In this document: positions 39,987 to 49,173 of the stretch, in pieces
Numbering within the stretch: position 1 is the first letter of the stretch
Layout of the letters: each line of letters begins with the position of its first letter
Source: Sulfobacillus thermotolerans
Lineage (GTDB): Bacteria > Bacillota > Sulfobacillia > Sulfobacillales > Sulfobacillaceae
DNA length: 64,000 bases
Reading direction: 5' to 3'
Assembly: GCA_002951815.1 (NCBI GenBank)
Contig: CP019454.1
Coordinates: 620,001-684,000, forward strand
Translations under genes and position numbers: made by a program
Notes under the pieces: model-generated
Seen by the model: only the letters and a program-made list of their open reading frames with translations
Databases searched by the model: none
Told to the model about the DNA's origin: nothing

Positions 39987-40123
39987 ATCGAGCCGCCTTT
40001 CGTAAGAGAATGTGGGGTTATGGTAGCACAAAACGTGGGCGCAAGGGGCTACAGATTTGGGCACAACGCCCAAATTCTTAAGAGGGTTTGATGTGGCCAA
40101 GTCTAGGGTACCGTGTCGGCTTG

Positions 40124-40201
40124 CTAGGAGCAGATCCTAGACAACATGGCTGTTCTTCGAGTGCGGTTTACCGATCTTGGACCATTGGTATACGGAATAC
40201 C
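40124..40201. promoter_or_regulatory. Inverted repeats in the isochorismatase/GntR divergent region
   Basis: GGTAT-ACGGA-ATACC (40187-40201) resembles the GGTATACC-type half sites used by FadR-subfamily GntR proteins. CTAGGA-GCAGA-TCCTAG (40124-40140) is a second perfect inverted repeat 46 bp upstream. Both lie in the 294-bp gap between the two start codons and may be bound by the GntR protein. Confidence 0.45.
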
Positions 40202-40280
40202 GTTTGAGAAAATTTAATTAACTTTGCAGGAATTTTGCTGTGAATGGCGAATATCTGATGCATCAGGGAGGAGAAAAGCC

Positions 40281-40970
40281 TTGAGTGAAGGAGATGACAG
40301 CTCGTCAGCGTTGCGTCCCATTGTGGCGCAAGGACTAGCTGAGGAAGTGTTAGAACGTCTTAAACAAGCTATTTTGGATGGGGATTTGCGGCCAGGCCAA
40401 CGGCTAATTGAGCATACTTTGGCCAACGAATTGGGCGTTTCGCGCACACCAGTGCGGGAGGCGTTAAAGCATTTAGCAGCTGAAGGCCTTGTGACGGTCG
40501 ATGGTCGAAGAGGCTTGGTGGTATCTCGGCTTTCTCTAGAAGTGATTGAAGAAGCGTATATGGTTAGAGAAGTCCTGGAAGGTCTCGCGGCACGTTTGGC
40601 TAGCGAGCATCCATACGACCCTGCTGATCTCCAGAAACTCCAGAGGGCTTTGGATGCCATGGAGCAAGGAGGGCTATCACCGAAAGCCTTTGATGCCGTG
40701 CATGGGGAGTTTCACGATACAGTACGGAATATGGCGCACAACGCATATTTAGACCGCTATTTAGGCGAACTCACGGCGTTTCGGACACGCATGGTGTCCC
40801 TAGACTGGATTCCGAAGACACGCGTGACGCGATCGTTGGAAGAGCATCGATCGATTTATGAGGCCATTCGCGATGGACGATCTGACGATGCTGAGCGTTT
40901 AGCTCGGCAGCATGTTGCGAGTACACGAAAAGCCCTATTGCAACGGTTGCAAGACCATGCGGATGCGTAA
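40281..40970 (+). CDS. GntR-family regulator with FCD ligand-binding domain
   Basis: A 229-residue regulator of the FadR subfamily. The winged helix spans about residues 12-75 (LKQAILDGDLRPGQRLIEHT, then LGVSRTPVREALKHLAAEGLV), and the rest is the all-helical FCD domain with the metal/ligand histidines in HGEFHDTVRNMAHN and EEHRSIYEAI. I start it at the TTG at 40281, seven bases after GGAGGAG; the frame runs 19 codons further upstream without a binding site. It lies between the isochorismatase-fold hydrolase and the ABC transporter genes and likely controls both. Confidence 0.88.
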   Translation: MSEGDDSSSALRPIVAQGLAEEVLERLKQAILDGDLRPGQRLIEHTLANELGVSRTPVREALKHLAAEGLVTVDGRRGLVVSRLSLEVIEEAYMVREVLEGLAARLASEHPYDPADLQKLQRALDAMEQGGLSPKAFDAVHGEFHDTVRNMAHNAYLDRYLGELTAFRTRMVSLDWIPKTRVTRSLEEHRSIYEAIRDGRSDDAERLARQHVASTRKALLQRLQDHADA

Positions 40971-41007
40971 GTTTCATCATTCTGAGCAAACAGTGGGAGG
41001 GAAGCGC

Positions 41008-42570
41008 ATGAACAAGAAACAAGGATTAGGTATGGCAGCAGTATTGCTAACAGGCAGCATGCTGGCGGGTTGCGGAACATCTTCCGCGCAAAGTACGGTA
41101 TCTAGCCACTCTGGAGCCCCTGTTGAGGCTTCACCCGTGCGGGGCGGAACGTTAAATGTGGGGATTGATTCCGATTTCGTGACGTTGAATCCTGCTATGT
41201 CATCGGCTTTGATTGACCGTCAAGCCTTCATCAATATTTTTGATCCCTTGCTAAAATTGTCCCCCACCATGCAAGTGGAACCCAATCTGGTAACACACTG
41301 GACCGTGACCAATGGGGGCACGACATACACCTTGTTCTTGCGCCACGGGGTCAAGTTTCAAGATGGCACCCCCTTTAATGCGCAGGCTGTCATTTACAAC
41401 TGGGATTGGGAAATGAATCCAGCTAACGCATCGCCGCGACTGAGCGACTTGTCACTCGTGACACATTTGGCGGCGCCCAATCCTTATGAAATCGTCGTGA
41501 CGCTTAAGGCCCCCTATTCGGCGTTTCTCTCTGTGCTGACAGGACGAACAGGAATGATTTCATCGCCAACGGCCATGAAAAAATGGGGGAGTGCGTATGG
41601 GCTTCATCCCGTCGGCACCGGGCCATTTAAGTTTGTGCAATGGATTAAGAACGATCACATGATTTTGGAACGCAATCCGCTGTATTGGAAAAAGAACCAA
41701 CCCTATCTAAACAAAATTGTCTACACACCTATCACCAATCCCGTTCAGGAATATAATGCATTGGTGACGGGGCAGGTCAACGTGATTGATAGTGTGCCGT
41801 ATCAAGATGTGAACAGCCTCGCGTCGAACACGTCGTTGCGGTATGCGGAAAACCCTGGGTTGGGATATGCCGATATGGAACTTAATACGCAGGCATCGCC
41901 ACTAAACAATGTTCACAACCGAGAAGCCATTGACTATGCCATTAATCGTCAAGCGCTGAACCAATTATTGTACTTTGGGCACGCGGTACCTGCCTATACC
42001 CAGTTTTCTCCTGCATCGTGGGCATATGATCCCCACATTAAGGTGCCATATTCAGATGCTTTAGCGCGGCAACAATTGGCGAAAGCTGGCAATCCCAAAG
42101 GATTTTCCTTTACCTTGCTGGGAGAAAATGATCCCGCCACTGTTCAAGAGATGGAAGCGATTCAAAGCGAGTTAGCAAAAGTTGGTATCACGATGCACAT
42201 AGAGCCCGTTGACTTCACGACCCTGCTGACCGATGCCATCAATGGCAATTATCAAGCTGATTTGCTCGGGTGGAGCGGCAGACCCGATCCGGACCAAAAT
42301 AGCTATGCATTTGACACGACCGGCGGTAGCTTTAACGACCCGCGTTACTCCAACTCTCAAGTGGATAGCTTACTTTTGAAGGCGCGGGAAGCTGCCTCGG
42401 AAAGTGTGCGCAAGCAGTACTACGACGAGGCGGCGACTATCGTGTTACATCAAGCTCCCTATATCTTCCTTGAATACACTCCAGTGATTCAGGCGTGGTC
42501 CCCGAGCGTTCATGGATTTCAGGTTTACCCCGATGGATTGATGCGTTTTTCGAAGACATGGATTAAGTAG
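41008..42570 (+). CDS. Peptide/solute ABC transporter substrate-binding lipoprotein
   Basis: A 520-residue family 5 solute-binding protein. The N-terminus MNKKQGLGMAAVLLTGSML ends in the lipobox LAGC, so it is a membrane-anchored lipoprotein. VRGGTLNVGIDSDFVTLNPA is the family start, followed by WTVTNGGTTYTLFLRHGVKF and the C-terminal substrate-cleft region with GWSGRPDPDQNSYAF. ATG at 41008 after GGGAGGG. It is followed by two DppB/DppC-type permeases. Binds oligopeptides, glutathione or other solutes; with a gamma-glutamyltransferase-like gene downstream, glutamyl compounds are plausible. Confidence 0.92.
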   Translation: MNKKQGLGMAAVLLTGSMLAGCGTSSAQSTVSSHSGAPVEASPVRGGTLNVGIDSDFVTLNPAMSSALIDRQAFINIFDPLLKLSPTMQVEPNLVTHWTVTNGGTTYTLFLRHGVKFQDGTPFNAQAVIYNWDWEMNPANASPRLSDLSLVTHLAAPNPYEIVVTLKAPYSAFLSVLTGRTGMISSPTAMKKWGSAYGLHPVGTGPFKFVQWIKNDHMILERNPLYWKKNQPYLNKIVYTPITNPVQEYNALVTGQVNVIDSVPYQDVNSLASNTSLRYAENPGLGYADMELNTQASPLNNVHNREAIDYAINRQALNQLLYFGHAVPAYTQFSPASWAYDPHIKVPYSDALARQQLAKAGNPKGFSFTLLGENDPATVQEMEAIQSELAKVGITMHIEPVDFTTLLTDAINGNYQADLLGWSGRPDPDQNSYAFDTTGGSFNDPRYSNSQVDSLLLKAREAASESVRKQYYDEAATIVLHQAPYIFLEYTPVIQAWSPSVHGFQVYPDGLMRFSKTWIK

Positions 42571-42579
42571 GCGAAGCCA

Positions 42580-43524
42580 ATGGTAACCTTTATTGTGCGC
42601 CGTATTCTTTCGCTGCTCCCCGTCGCGTTTATCGTGCTTGTGGTGACATTTAGTTTGATTCACCTGACGCCCGGCAATCCCGCGTACACAATATTGGGGG
42701 ACCAGGCCAGTCCTCAGGCGGTGCATTTGTTGGATGTGAAGATGGGACTGACGCGGCCATTGCCGCAACAGTTTGCGGCGTATATCGGGCAGGTGGCGCG
42801 TGGCAATTTAGGCGTGTCGCTTCTCGACGGACAATCCGTATTATCTCTGATTATTACCCGTCTTCCCGTGACCTTGGAGCTTGCCGTCCTTGCCGTTATT
42901 GTGTCGCTCTTGATTGCTATTCCTACGGGAATCTTCGCCGCCTATCGGCCCAACACCTGGGTGGATAACCTGTCGCGTCTTTTGGCGTTGGTCGGGGCGG
43001 CGATCCCCAATTTTTGGCTGGCATTGCTGCTGGTGTATATCTTTGCCGTGGGACTGCACTGGCTTCCCTCTTTAGGGTGGGTGCCACTGACACAAAGCGT
43101 GCCGGGTAATTTGGTTCATTTGGTGTTGCCGGTGATTGTCTTAGCGCTGCCCTTGGCTGCTGTGACATCGCGGGTGTTACGCGGTGAATTAATCGAAGTC
43201 ATGCATTTGCTTTACATTCAAGTCGCTCGCGCGAAAGGCATCAGCGAATGGGCTGTCGTTATGCACCATGGTGTGCGCAATGCGTTGGTGCCCGTGGTGA
43301 CTGTCGTGGGGTTGCAAGTGGGTGCCTTGCTGGGAGGAGTTGTCATTACAGAAACGATTTTTTCCTTGCCGGGGATGGGACAATTGGTCGTCAATGCGAT
43401 TTTTGACCGGGATTACCCGGTACTAGACGGCTCGGTCTTGTTCATGGCATTTGTGGTATTGCTGGCCAATTTGTGTGTTGATCTTGTCTATGCGTGGCTT
43501 GACCCGCGTATTCGTTACAACTGA
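42580..43524 (+). CDS. ABC transporter permease, DppB/GsiC type
   Basis: A 314-residue membrane protein with six spans. It begins FIVRRILSLLPVAFIVLVVTF and contains LTPGNPAYTILGDQAS, hallmarks of DppB/GsiC permeases, and the cytoplasmic EAA-like loop ARAKGISEWAVVMHHGVRNAL that contacts the ATPase. It is 9 bp after the binding protein gene. It forms a heterodimer with the following permease. No ATP-binding subunit is found in the cluster. Confidence 0.92.
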   Translation: MVTFIVRRILSLLPVAFIVLVVTFSLIHLTPGNPAYTILGDQASPQAVHLLDVKMGLTRPLPQQFAAYIGQVARGNLGVSLLDGQSVLSLIITRLPVTLELAVLAVIVSLLIAIPTGIFAAYRPNTWVDNLSRLLALVGAAIPNFWLALLLVYIFAVGLHWLPSLGWVPLTQSVPGNLVHLVLPVIVLALPLAAVTSRVLRGELIEVMHLLYIQVARAKGISEWAVVMHHGVRNALVPVVTVVGLQVGALLGGVVITETIFSLPGMGQLVVNAIFDRDYPVLDGSVLFMAFVVLLANLCVDLVYAWLDPRIRYN

Positions 43525-43550
43525 CCACGAAGCCACTGCGAAGGGAGGTC

Positions 43551-44432
43551 ATGAATGTGGTCGAGCAGCAGATGTCATCAGAGGTGATCGTGGTCACGGA
43601 TGCTCAAGGCCATAGCCGCGCGCTGCGCCGTTTTTGGAAAAACAAACTGGGTGTCATGGGACTTATTATTGTGGTGGGATTTGTGCTGATGGCGCTGTTT
43701 GCGCCGGGGATTGCGCCCTTTTCTCCATTGGCGACGCATTTTAGCCATGCCTTTCAGCCGCCATCCGCTCGTCATTGGTTAGGAACGGATGAACTGGGTC
43801 GGGATGTTCTTTCGCGGATCATTTACGGAGCCCGCAGTTCCTTGGTTTCTGGTATTTTAATTGTGGCCATTGGCGTAGGCATTGGTGTACCTGTTGGGCT
43901 GGTCTCGGGCTATTACGGCGGGTGGATTGACGACGTGATTATGCGCGTCGTGGACGCGGCTCTCGCGTTTCCGGCATTGGTTCTCGCGTTAGCCATTGCG
44001 TGGATTTTAGGGCCGTCTCTTATTCATGCGGTATGGGCCATAGCGGCCGTCACCATCCCCCAATTTGCCCGGATTACCCGTGGGCAGGTGTTGAGTGCGC
44101 GGACACGAGAGTATGTCGAAGCGGCACGCTGTTTAGGGGCATCGCCATGGCGGATAATGCTTCACCATGTTTTGCGCAATGCCGCTACCCCTATTCTTGT
44201 GGTGGCCACTTTGAATATTGGAAGTGCGATTCTGGCGGTGGCCAGCCTATCTTTCCTAGGATTGGGGCCGCCTCCACCCGCCCCTAATTGGGGCGCGATG
44301 TTGCAAGATGGGTCGCAGTATTTAAATATGGCACCATGGATTTCATTGTTTCCGGGGCTTGCGATTTTCTTAGCTGTTTTGGGCTTTTCCACGTTAGGGG
44401 ATGGATTACGGGATGTGCTGGACCCAAAGTAG
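43551..44432 (+). CDS. ABC transporter permease, DppC/GsiD type
   Basis: A 293-residue permease of the DppC type. [20 protein letters not shown] is the first span, [21 protein letters not shown] is the DppC signature, and [20 protein letters not shown] is the ATPase-contact loop. Start uncertain: the ATG at 43551 stands only two bases after GGGAGG, whereas the GTG at 43557 has the ideal spacing. The ATPase subunits usually encoded next are missing; a gamma-glutamyltransferase-like gene follows instead, so ATPases must come from another locus. Confidence 0.92.
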   Translation: MNVVEQQMSSEVIVVTDAQGHSRALRRFWKNKLGVMGLIIVVGFVLMALFAPGIAPFSPLATHFSHAFQPPSARHWLGTDELGRDVLSRIIYGARSSLVSGILIVAIGVGIGVPVGLVSGYYGGWIDDVIMRVVDAALAFPALVLALAIAWILGPSLIHAVWAIAAVTIPQFARITRGQVLSARTREYVEAARCLGASPWRIMLHHVLRNAATPILVVATLNIGSAILAVASLSFLGLGPPPPAPNWGAMLQDGSQYLNMAPWISLFPGLAIFLAVLGFSTLGDGLRDVLDPK

Positions 44433-44498
44433 GACGGTGTTTTGCCGCGTGGCGTCTGAGACAATCACAGTGACGGCAACAAGGAAGGGATTGATGGG

Positions 44499-46100
44499 AT
44501 GAAATGGGATGCGAATGTCTATCCGAGTGCCTCACGGCGGACGGTGGTTTACGCGACACATGGAATGGTCGCTACGGCCCAACCGCTGGCGGCACAAGCA
44601 GGATTAGAAATTTTACAAGCGGGTGGTAACGCCATCGACGCCGCGATTGCGACAGCCGCATGTCTAACTGTTGTGGAGCCTACTTCCAATGGCTTAGGCG
44701 GTGACGCCTTTGCCATGGTGTGGTCAGGCGGCAGGTTGACTGGGCTTAATGCAAGTGGCCCCGCGCCTCAGGGCCTTACCAAAGACTGGATAAGAGAGCG
44801 TGGATTTCATGAAATGCCTGCAACAGGATGGGGTGCGGTGACGATACCCGGAATTCCGGCGGCATGGGCGGTGTTGTCCGAGCGATTTGGGTCGATGCCT
44901 TTGGAAGTTGTGTTGAAGCCGGCCATACGACTTGCGCGCGAGGGATTCCCGGTGTCACCAACGGTTGCGCATTTTTGGCAACGAGCGGCTGAACGGTACC
45001 GGGAAGTGCTGACCGGCCCAGAATTTTCGGCATGGTTTGAGACCTTTACAAAGCATGGTCGTGCACCAGTGCCAGGAGAGCGATGGGTCTTGCCTGACCA
45101 TGCCAAGACATTACAAGAGATTGCCAATACGCATGCCGAGTCTTTTTACCGCGGCCGACTCGCCCAAGAAATGGTACGCTTCTCGCACGCCACGGGCGGC
45201 ATTTTGTCATTAAAGGATTTCGGAGCATATGCTCCCGAGTGGGTTGACCCGTTGTCTGTCGCATTTCGCGACTATGAGGTATGGGAGCTGCCGCCCAATG
45301 GCCAAGGGCTTGTGGCGTTAATGGCGCTAAAAATTCTCGAAGGGCTGGATGCTCATTCAGAGGAAGAGCGGATCCACCAACAAATTGAAGCGCTAAAACT
45401 GGCTTTTGCCGATGCGCAGCGCTACTTGGCTGACCCGCAGTATATGGCGAGTCCCCCCGCCGCATTTTTGGACGCGGCCTATCTGCAAGAACGACGGAGC
45501 TTGATTGGCCCCAAGGCCGCTTTGCCGCACGCAGGATTGCCGAGACCCGGAGGTACCGTATATTTGGCCACAGCGGATAATCAAGGCAATATGGTGTCCT
45601 ATATTCAAAGCAATTTTGCTGGGTTTGGATCCGGGCTGGTCGTGCCAGGAACGGGAATTGCGCTTCAGAATCGCGGGCAATTGTTTTCTCTAGAAGAGGG
45701 TCATCCCAATATATTGGAACCCGGTAAAAGGCCATATCATACCATTATTCCCGGATTTTTAACACAGAAGGGAAAGCCGATTGGCCCATTTGGCGTAATG
45801 GGTGGGTTTATGCAGCCGCAAGGACACGTTCAAGTCTTAAGCCGTGTTCTGGAGGGGGGAATGAACCCGCAAGCCGCTTTAGATGCCCCACGATTTTATT
45901 GGGAACAAGGCATGCATGTGGTCGTGGAGCACACCATGGCTCCGGAAATTGTGGCGGCTTTGCGCGAGCGCGGCCATGATGTGCAAGTTACGACGGAAGT
46001 GGCGCCGTTCGGACGGGGTCAAATCGTGTGGCAAGACGGGAGTGGCGTGCTCATTGGAGCCACGGAACCGCGTGCGGATGGCATGGTAGCCGCCTGGTAA
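44499..46100 (+). CDS. Gamma-glutamyltransferase-like Ntn hydrolase
   Basis: A 533-residue precursor of the gamma-glutamyltranspeptidase family, which self-cleaves at a threonine and then hydrolyses or transfers gamma-glutamyl or related acyl groups. The predicted nucleophile is Thr353 in GGTVYLATADNQGN. LEILQAGGNAIDAAIATAA (37-55) and NGLGGDAFAMVW are the large-subunit signatures, and GFGSGLVVPGTGIALQNRG belongs to the small subunit. No signal peptide is seen, so it should be cytoplasmic, like YwrD. It follows the ABC permeases, so it may process the imported compound. Convergent with the MFS gene across a terminator. Confidence 0.9.
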   Translation: MKWDANVYPSASRRTVVYATHGMVATAQPLAAQAGLEILQAGGNAIDAAIATAACLTVVEPTSNGLGGDAFAMVWSGGRLTGLNASGPAPQGLTKDWIRERGFHEMPATGWGAVTIPGIPAAWAVLSERFGSMPLEVVLKPAIRLAREGFPVSPTVAHFWQRAAERYREVLTGPEFSAWFETFTKHGRAPVPGERWVLPDHAKTLQEIANTHAESFYRGRLAQEMVRFSHATGGILSLKDFGAYAPEWVDPLSVAFRDYEVWELPPNGQGLVALMALKILEGLDAHSEEERIHQQIEALKLAFADAQRYLADPQYMASPPAAFLDAAYLQERRSLIGPKAALPHAGLPRPGGTVYLATADNQGNMVSYIQSNFAGFGSGLVVPGTGIALQNRGQLFSLEEGHPNILEPGKRPYHTIIPGFLTQKGKPIGPFGVMGGFMQPQGHVQVLSRVLEGGMNPQAALDAPRFYWEQGMHVVVEHTMAPEIVAALRERGHDVQVTTEVAPFGRGQIVWQDGSGVLIGATEPRADGMVAAW

Positions 46101-46153
46101 CGGTGCAGACCCACTTTGACAGTAAGAACGCACATGAAACACGTCAATCTAAA

Positions 46154-46182
46154 CGCCCCCCACAGAGGTTTTGTGAGGGGCG
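46154..46182. terminator. Bidirectional terminator between the glutamyltransferase-like and MFS genes
   Basis: CGCCCC-C-CACA (46154-46164) pairs with TGTG-A-GGGGCG (46172-46182) with one mismatch. It sits in the 103-bp gap between convergent genes; there is little T-run on either side, so strength is uncertain. Confidence 0.6.
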
Positions 46183-46203
46183 ATTGACTGTGCGTGGGGT
46201 CTT

Positions 46204-47436
46204 TTAAGCAGGTAATTCTTGCCCCTTGCGTTCGGGAACCCATCGCCAAACGAAGAGCGCAGCAACCGGATAGACGATAAATAGCAAGGTCAGCGCTGAC
46301 GTGATGCTCATTTGGGTTGCAAGCAGACCGATGAGGAGCGGGCCTAATCCGCCGCCGACGCCGCGTCCTGTCCCGAAAATGAAGTTTTCCGCCGTAGACC
46401 GCGACTCGGTGGGGTAGTACTCAGATAGCAATGCACCGTATCCTCCCATCCCACCGTTGACGAAAGCGCCTAAGATAAATCCGCCCCAGAGCACGATGAC
46501 CGGACTGGTGATCGAAAAGTACAAGGGAATCATGAGCGCGGTGCCAAGGAACAAGATAATGTAAGAGGGTTTGCGGCCAATTGTATCGCACAGCCATCCA
46601 AAAAAGATAATACCAACAATCATTCCGGTGGTGGTAATCAAGGTCCATTCGGTGGTGTGGCCTAACGTGTAGTGATGCACTTTTTCGAGCGTTGAGGGCA
46701 TCCAGAGCATAATCGCGTAGTATCCAAAATTCTGCACGGTTGTCATAAATAGCAGGGCCAGCGTGACTTTTGTCACTTTTCCAGAGGCAAACAAATCGGT
46801 CAGCGGAAAAGCACGGCGGTGGGTGCGAGCCTTTTGGAAGTCAGCAGGTTCTTTTAGGCGAAATCGCGCCCAAGCGGCTAAGATGGCGGGCAAAACGCCA
46901 ACCACCATGACTCCGCGCCAACCCCAATGCGGCAAGATGAGGAGCGTCACAAATGATGCTAACAACACGCCGAGACTGAATCCAATGGCGACATAGGAAC
47001 CGGCTTGCGCCCGGATTTTGGCGGGCCATGATTCGGTGACCAGAGTCATACCAATGCCAAACTCTCCGCCAATGCCCAAGCCCACAAGAAAACGCCAGAA
47101 AAGCAACATGTGGTAATTGGGCGATAACGCGGATAGGCCTGTCGATGCTGCATATAGCAAAATGGTCCAGCTCAGGGTGCGTACGCGGCCTACATAGTCA
47201 GCAAGCAAGCCAAAAGCGTATGAACCGACCCATGTCCCCACCATGGTGGCAGTGGCAATGGCACCAGCTTGGACGGAATTGAGGGCAAAACTGGCGATCA
47301 CTGCCGTGAGGGTAAAAGAAATAATCATTTGATCGAGTCCATCGGTCAAATAGCCCAGGCTTGCTGCGCCAAGATTTTGCCACTGCGTGCGCTTGGTCGA
47401 GGGGTAGCTTAAGGATTGGGACGTTTGCTCTGCCAT
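46204..47436 (-). CDS. MFS transporter, metabolite:H+ symporter type
   Basis: A 410-residue, 12-span major facilitator. The first cytoplasmic-loop motif FGLLADYVGRVRTL and LVGLGIGGEFGIGMTLVTESW are typical of the AAHS/SHS or sugar-acid symporter groups; GWLCDTIGRKPSYI repeats the motif in the second half. The ATG at 47436 follows TTAAGGAGGTTGAC. It is divergent from an IclR regulator, so it should import the compound handled by the downstream PyrK/PyrD-like and amidohydrolase genes. Candidate substrates are orotate, dihydroorotate or other carboxylates (inference). Confidence 0.88.
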   Translation of the reverse strand: MAEQTSQSLSYPSTKRTQWQNLGAASLGYLTDGLDQMIISFTLTAVIASFALNSVQAGAIATATMVGTWVGSYAFGLLADYVGRVRTLSWTILLYAASTGLSALSPNYHMLLFWRFLVGLGIGGEFGIGMTLVTESWPAKIRAQAGSYVAIGFSLGVLLASFVTLLILPHWGWRGVMVVGVLPAILAAWARFRLKEPADFQKARTHRRAFPLTDLFASGKVTKVTLALLFMTTVQNFGYYAIMLWMPSTLEKVHHYTLGHTTEWTLITTTGMIVGIIFFGWLCDTIGRKPSYIILFLGTALMIPLYFSITSPVIVLWGGFILGAFVNGGMGGYGALLSEYYPTESRSTAENFIFGTGRGVGGGLGPLLIGLLATQMSITSALTLLFIVYPVAALFVWRWVPERKGQELPA

Positions 47437-47591
47437 TGTCAACCTCCTTAAAAAAATGCTGAGTTTCTGGTTGCGGGATGTGTTCACAGAAGAGTTTGTC
47501 AATCTATGCAATACGATGGCATAATGAAAGAGAATTCGTCAAGATATCTCATAACTTTTTGTTTTACTTATACAAAACTATATTTAAACTA

Positions 47592-47621
47592 TTGACTAGA
47601 CTGAAATTGAGACAGTAGTAT
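47592..47621 (+). promoter_or_regulatory. Promoter TTGACT-18-TAGTAT upstream of the IclR operon
   Basis: TTGACT (47592-47597) and TAGTAT (47616-47621). TTGAGACA, inside the spacer, and ATGAGACA, just after the -10, are similar direct repeats and could be contacted by the IclR protein. Confidence 0.5.
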
Positions 47622-47647
47622 CAAAAATGAGACAAGGAGATGGTGCT

Positions 47648-48427
47648 GTGGATCGGCTGGATCGGATTGTGCGCGTGATGGAACTCGTATCGCAACAAGG
47701 CCGCGAAGGAGCGAGTTTAACGCAGATTGGGTATGTATTGGAATTGCCGAAAGCCAGCTTATACCGCCTTGTCGCCGACATGGAACAGGCGGGACTGTTA
47801 ACCCACAATGCTCGCATTAACCGGTATTTCCTTAGTTGGAGGGTTTTTGAATGGGCCACGGCTTATTATGCGCAGACCTCATATGTCGAAGTGCTGCAAG
47901 AAGCCGTGACTTCTTTAACGCAAGAAGTGCAGTTGTTCAGCTATGCTGCCGTTTTGCAGGGCGGGCGCTTATTCAGTGTAGCCGTGGCCACGCCGAGAAG
48001 CTTTTATCCGGTGTATGTCAAATTAGGAGCGCGGGTGCCGCTGCGAGGATCGGCCCCTGGCAAAGTATTATTAGCGCAATTTCCGCCAGAGCGGGTGACG
48101 GCCTGGTTTGAACAAGAAGACCGAGAGCTGGGCTTTTGGACGCCGACCCCCTACACACAATCCGTGACTACTTTGCAGCAAGAAATGCCGCAGATTCACC
48201 AGCAAGGGTGGGCACTCTGCCGAGATGAGCTGGAGTTGGGCAATAGTGCGATTGCGATCCCGGTGGGGACTCCGCCATGGTGGGTCAGTTTAACGATTGT
48301 AGCGCCTACCTTGGTTGTCGCCGAGCGGACGCAAGAGTTGCTAGCGGCGCTGCGCGCCGTCGGACAGCGCATCTCGAGTCCCTTGGATATGGCCCGCGTG
48401 GTGGAAAATGAGGGGATAGAGCCGTGA
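47648..48427 (+). CDS. IclR-family transcriptional regulator
   Basis: A 259-residue regulator. The N-terminal winged helix (LDRIVRVMELVSQQG, then LTQIGYVLELPKASLYRLV, up to about residue 65) is followed by the IclR effector domain with PVYVKLGARVPLRGSAPGKV, the conserved effector loop, and CRDELELGNSAIAIPV. Start at the GTG at 47648, eight bases after AAGGAG; seven further upstream codons lack support. Divergent from the MFS gene and overlapping the PyrK-like gene by 4 bp, so it controls both directions. IclR members commonly regulate aromatic and ureide catabolism. Confidence 0.88.
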   Translation: MDRLDRIVRVMELVSQQGREGASLTQIGYVLELPKASLYRLVADMEQAGLLTHNARINRYFLSWRVFEWATAYYAQTSYVEVLQEAVTSLTQEVQLFSYAAVLQGGRLFSVAVATPRSFYPVYVKLGARVPLRGSAPGKVLLAQFPPERVTAWFEQEDRELGFWTPTPYTQSVTTLQQEMPQIHQQGWALCRDELELGNSAIAIPVGTPPWWVSLTIVAPTLVVAERTQELLAALRAVGQRISSPLDMARVVENEGIEP

Positions 48428-49173
48428 GTTGGGCGCGTGAAATGGCTACGGTATACTCCTGCGTCCATTTGGATGATACGGTCGCCCGCTTGGAAATAGA
48501 AAGTCCCGATGTCGCGCGTGCGATGAATCCAGGACAATTTGTGATGGTACGTCCCGAACAGTCATCACTGTTGCCACGGGCGATGGCTCCTAGTGAGTGG
48601 GATCCCGTTAAGGGCCGCGTCATCTTGTATATCCGTATTGTAGGGCCGGGAACTCAGGCGTTGTCTGCGTTACAGCATGGGGACCGGTTAATGGTGATTG
48701 GACCGTTGGGCACACCCGTACGGCCAGAGGAGGGAGCTTGGGCGTTATTGGGGCGTGGCGTGGGAATTACCCCGCTGTTGCCAGTGGCCAAAGAACTGGG
48801 CCGACGAGGACACGATGTGAGGATTTACTTATCAGCCCGGGCACAACACTTGCTGTTGGAAGCGGATGCATTTGCCGCCATAGGGCCTGTTACCTGCCAT
48901 GTGGATGGTCAAGGCGCATCGTCTGTATCGTTGCAATTTATCAAGGATTTACAGGACGGATACCGTCCTCGGCGTGTGTTGGTGTGCGGATCGCGCCGCT
49001 TGACGGCGCAAGTGGCGGCATGGCAAGGAGTTTATGGCTATGAAGCGCAGGTCTTTTTGGAAGAGAAGATGGCGTGTGGGATTGGATGGTGCAAGGGATG
49101 CGCAACCGGGCCGGAATGGCACTTGTTATGCGTGGATGGTCCCACCCGACCGATTGAGGAGGGATTGCTGTGA
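48424..49173 (+). CDS. PyrK-like dihydroorotate dehydrogenase electron-transfer subunit
   Basis: A 249-residue FAD and [2Fe-2S] protein that connects a class 1B dihydroorotate dehydrogenase to NAD. The N-terminal ferredoxin-reductase-like beta barrel has NPGQFVMVRP, the NAD part has LLGRGVGITPLLPVAKEL, and the iron-sulfur ligands are Cys218, Cys223, Cys226 and Cys236 (C-x4-C-x2-C-x9-C). It overlaps iclR and the pyrD-like gene by 4 bp each. Being in an IclR-controlled operon rather than a pyr operon, it probably serves catabolism, so I do not give it the biosynthetic name. Confidence 0.85.
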   Translation: MSWAREMATVYSCVHLDDTVARLEIESPDVARAMNPGQFVMVRPEQSSLLPRAMAPSEWDPVKGRVILYIRIVGPGTQALSALQHGDRLMVIGPLGTPVRPEEGAWALLGRGVGITPLLPVAKELGRRGHDVRIYLSARAQHLLLEADAFAAIGPVTCHVDGQGASSVSLQFIKDLQDGYRPRRVLVCGSRRLTAQVAAWQGVYGYEAQVFLEEKMACGIGWCKGCATGPEWHLLCVDGPTRPIEEGLL

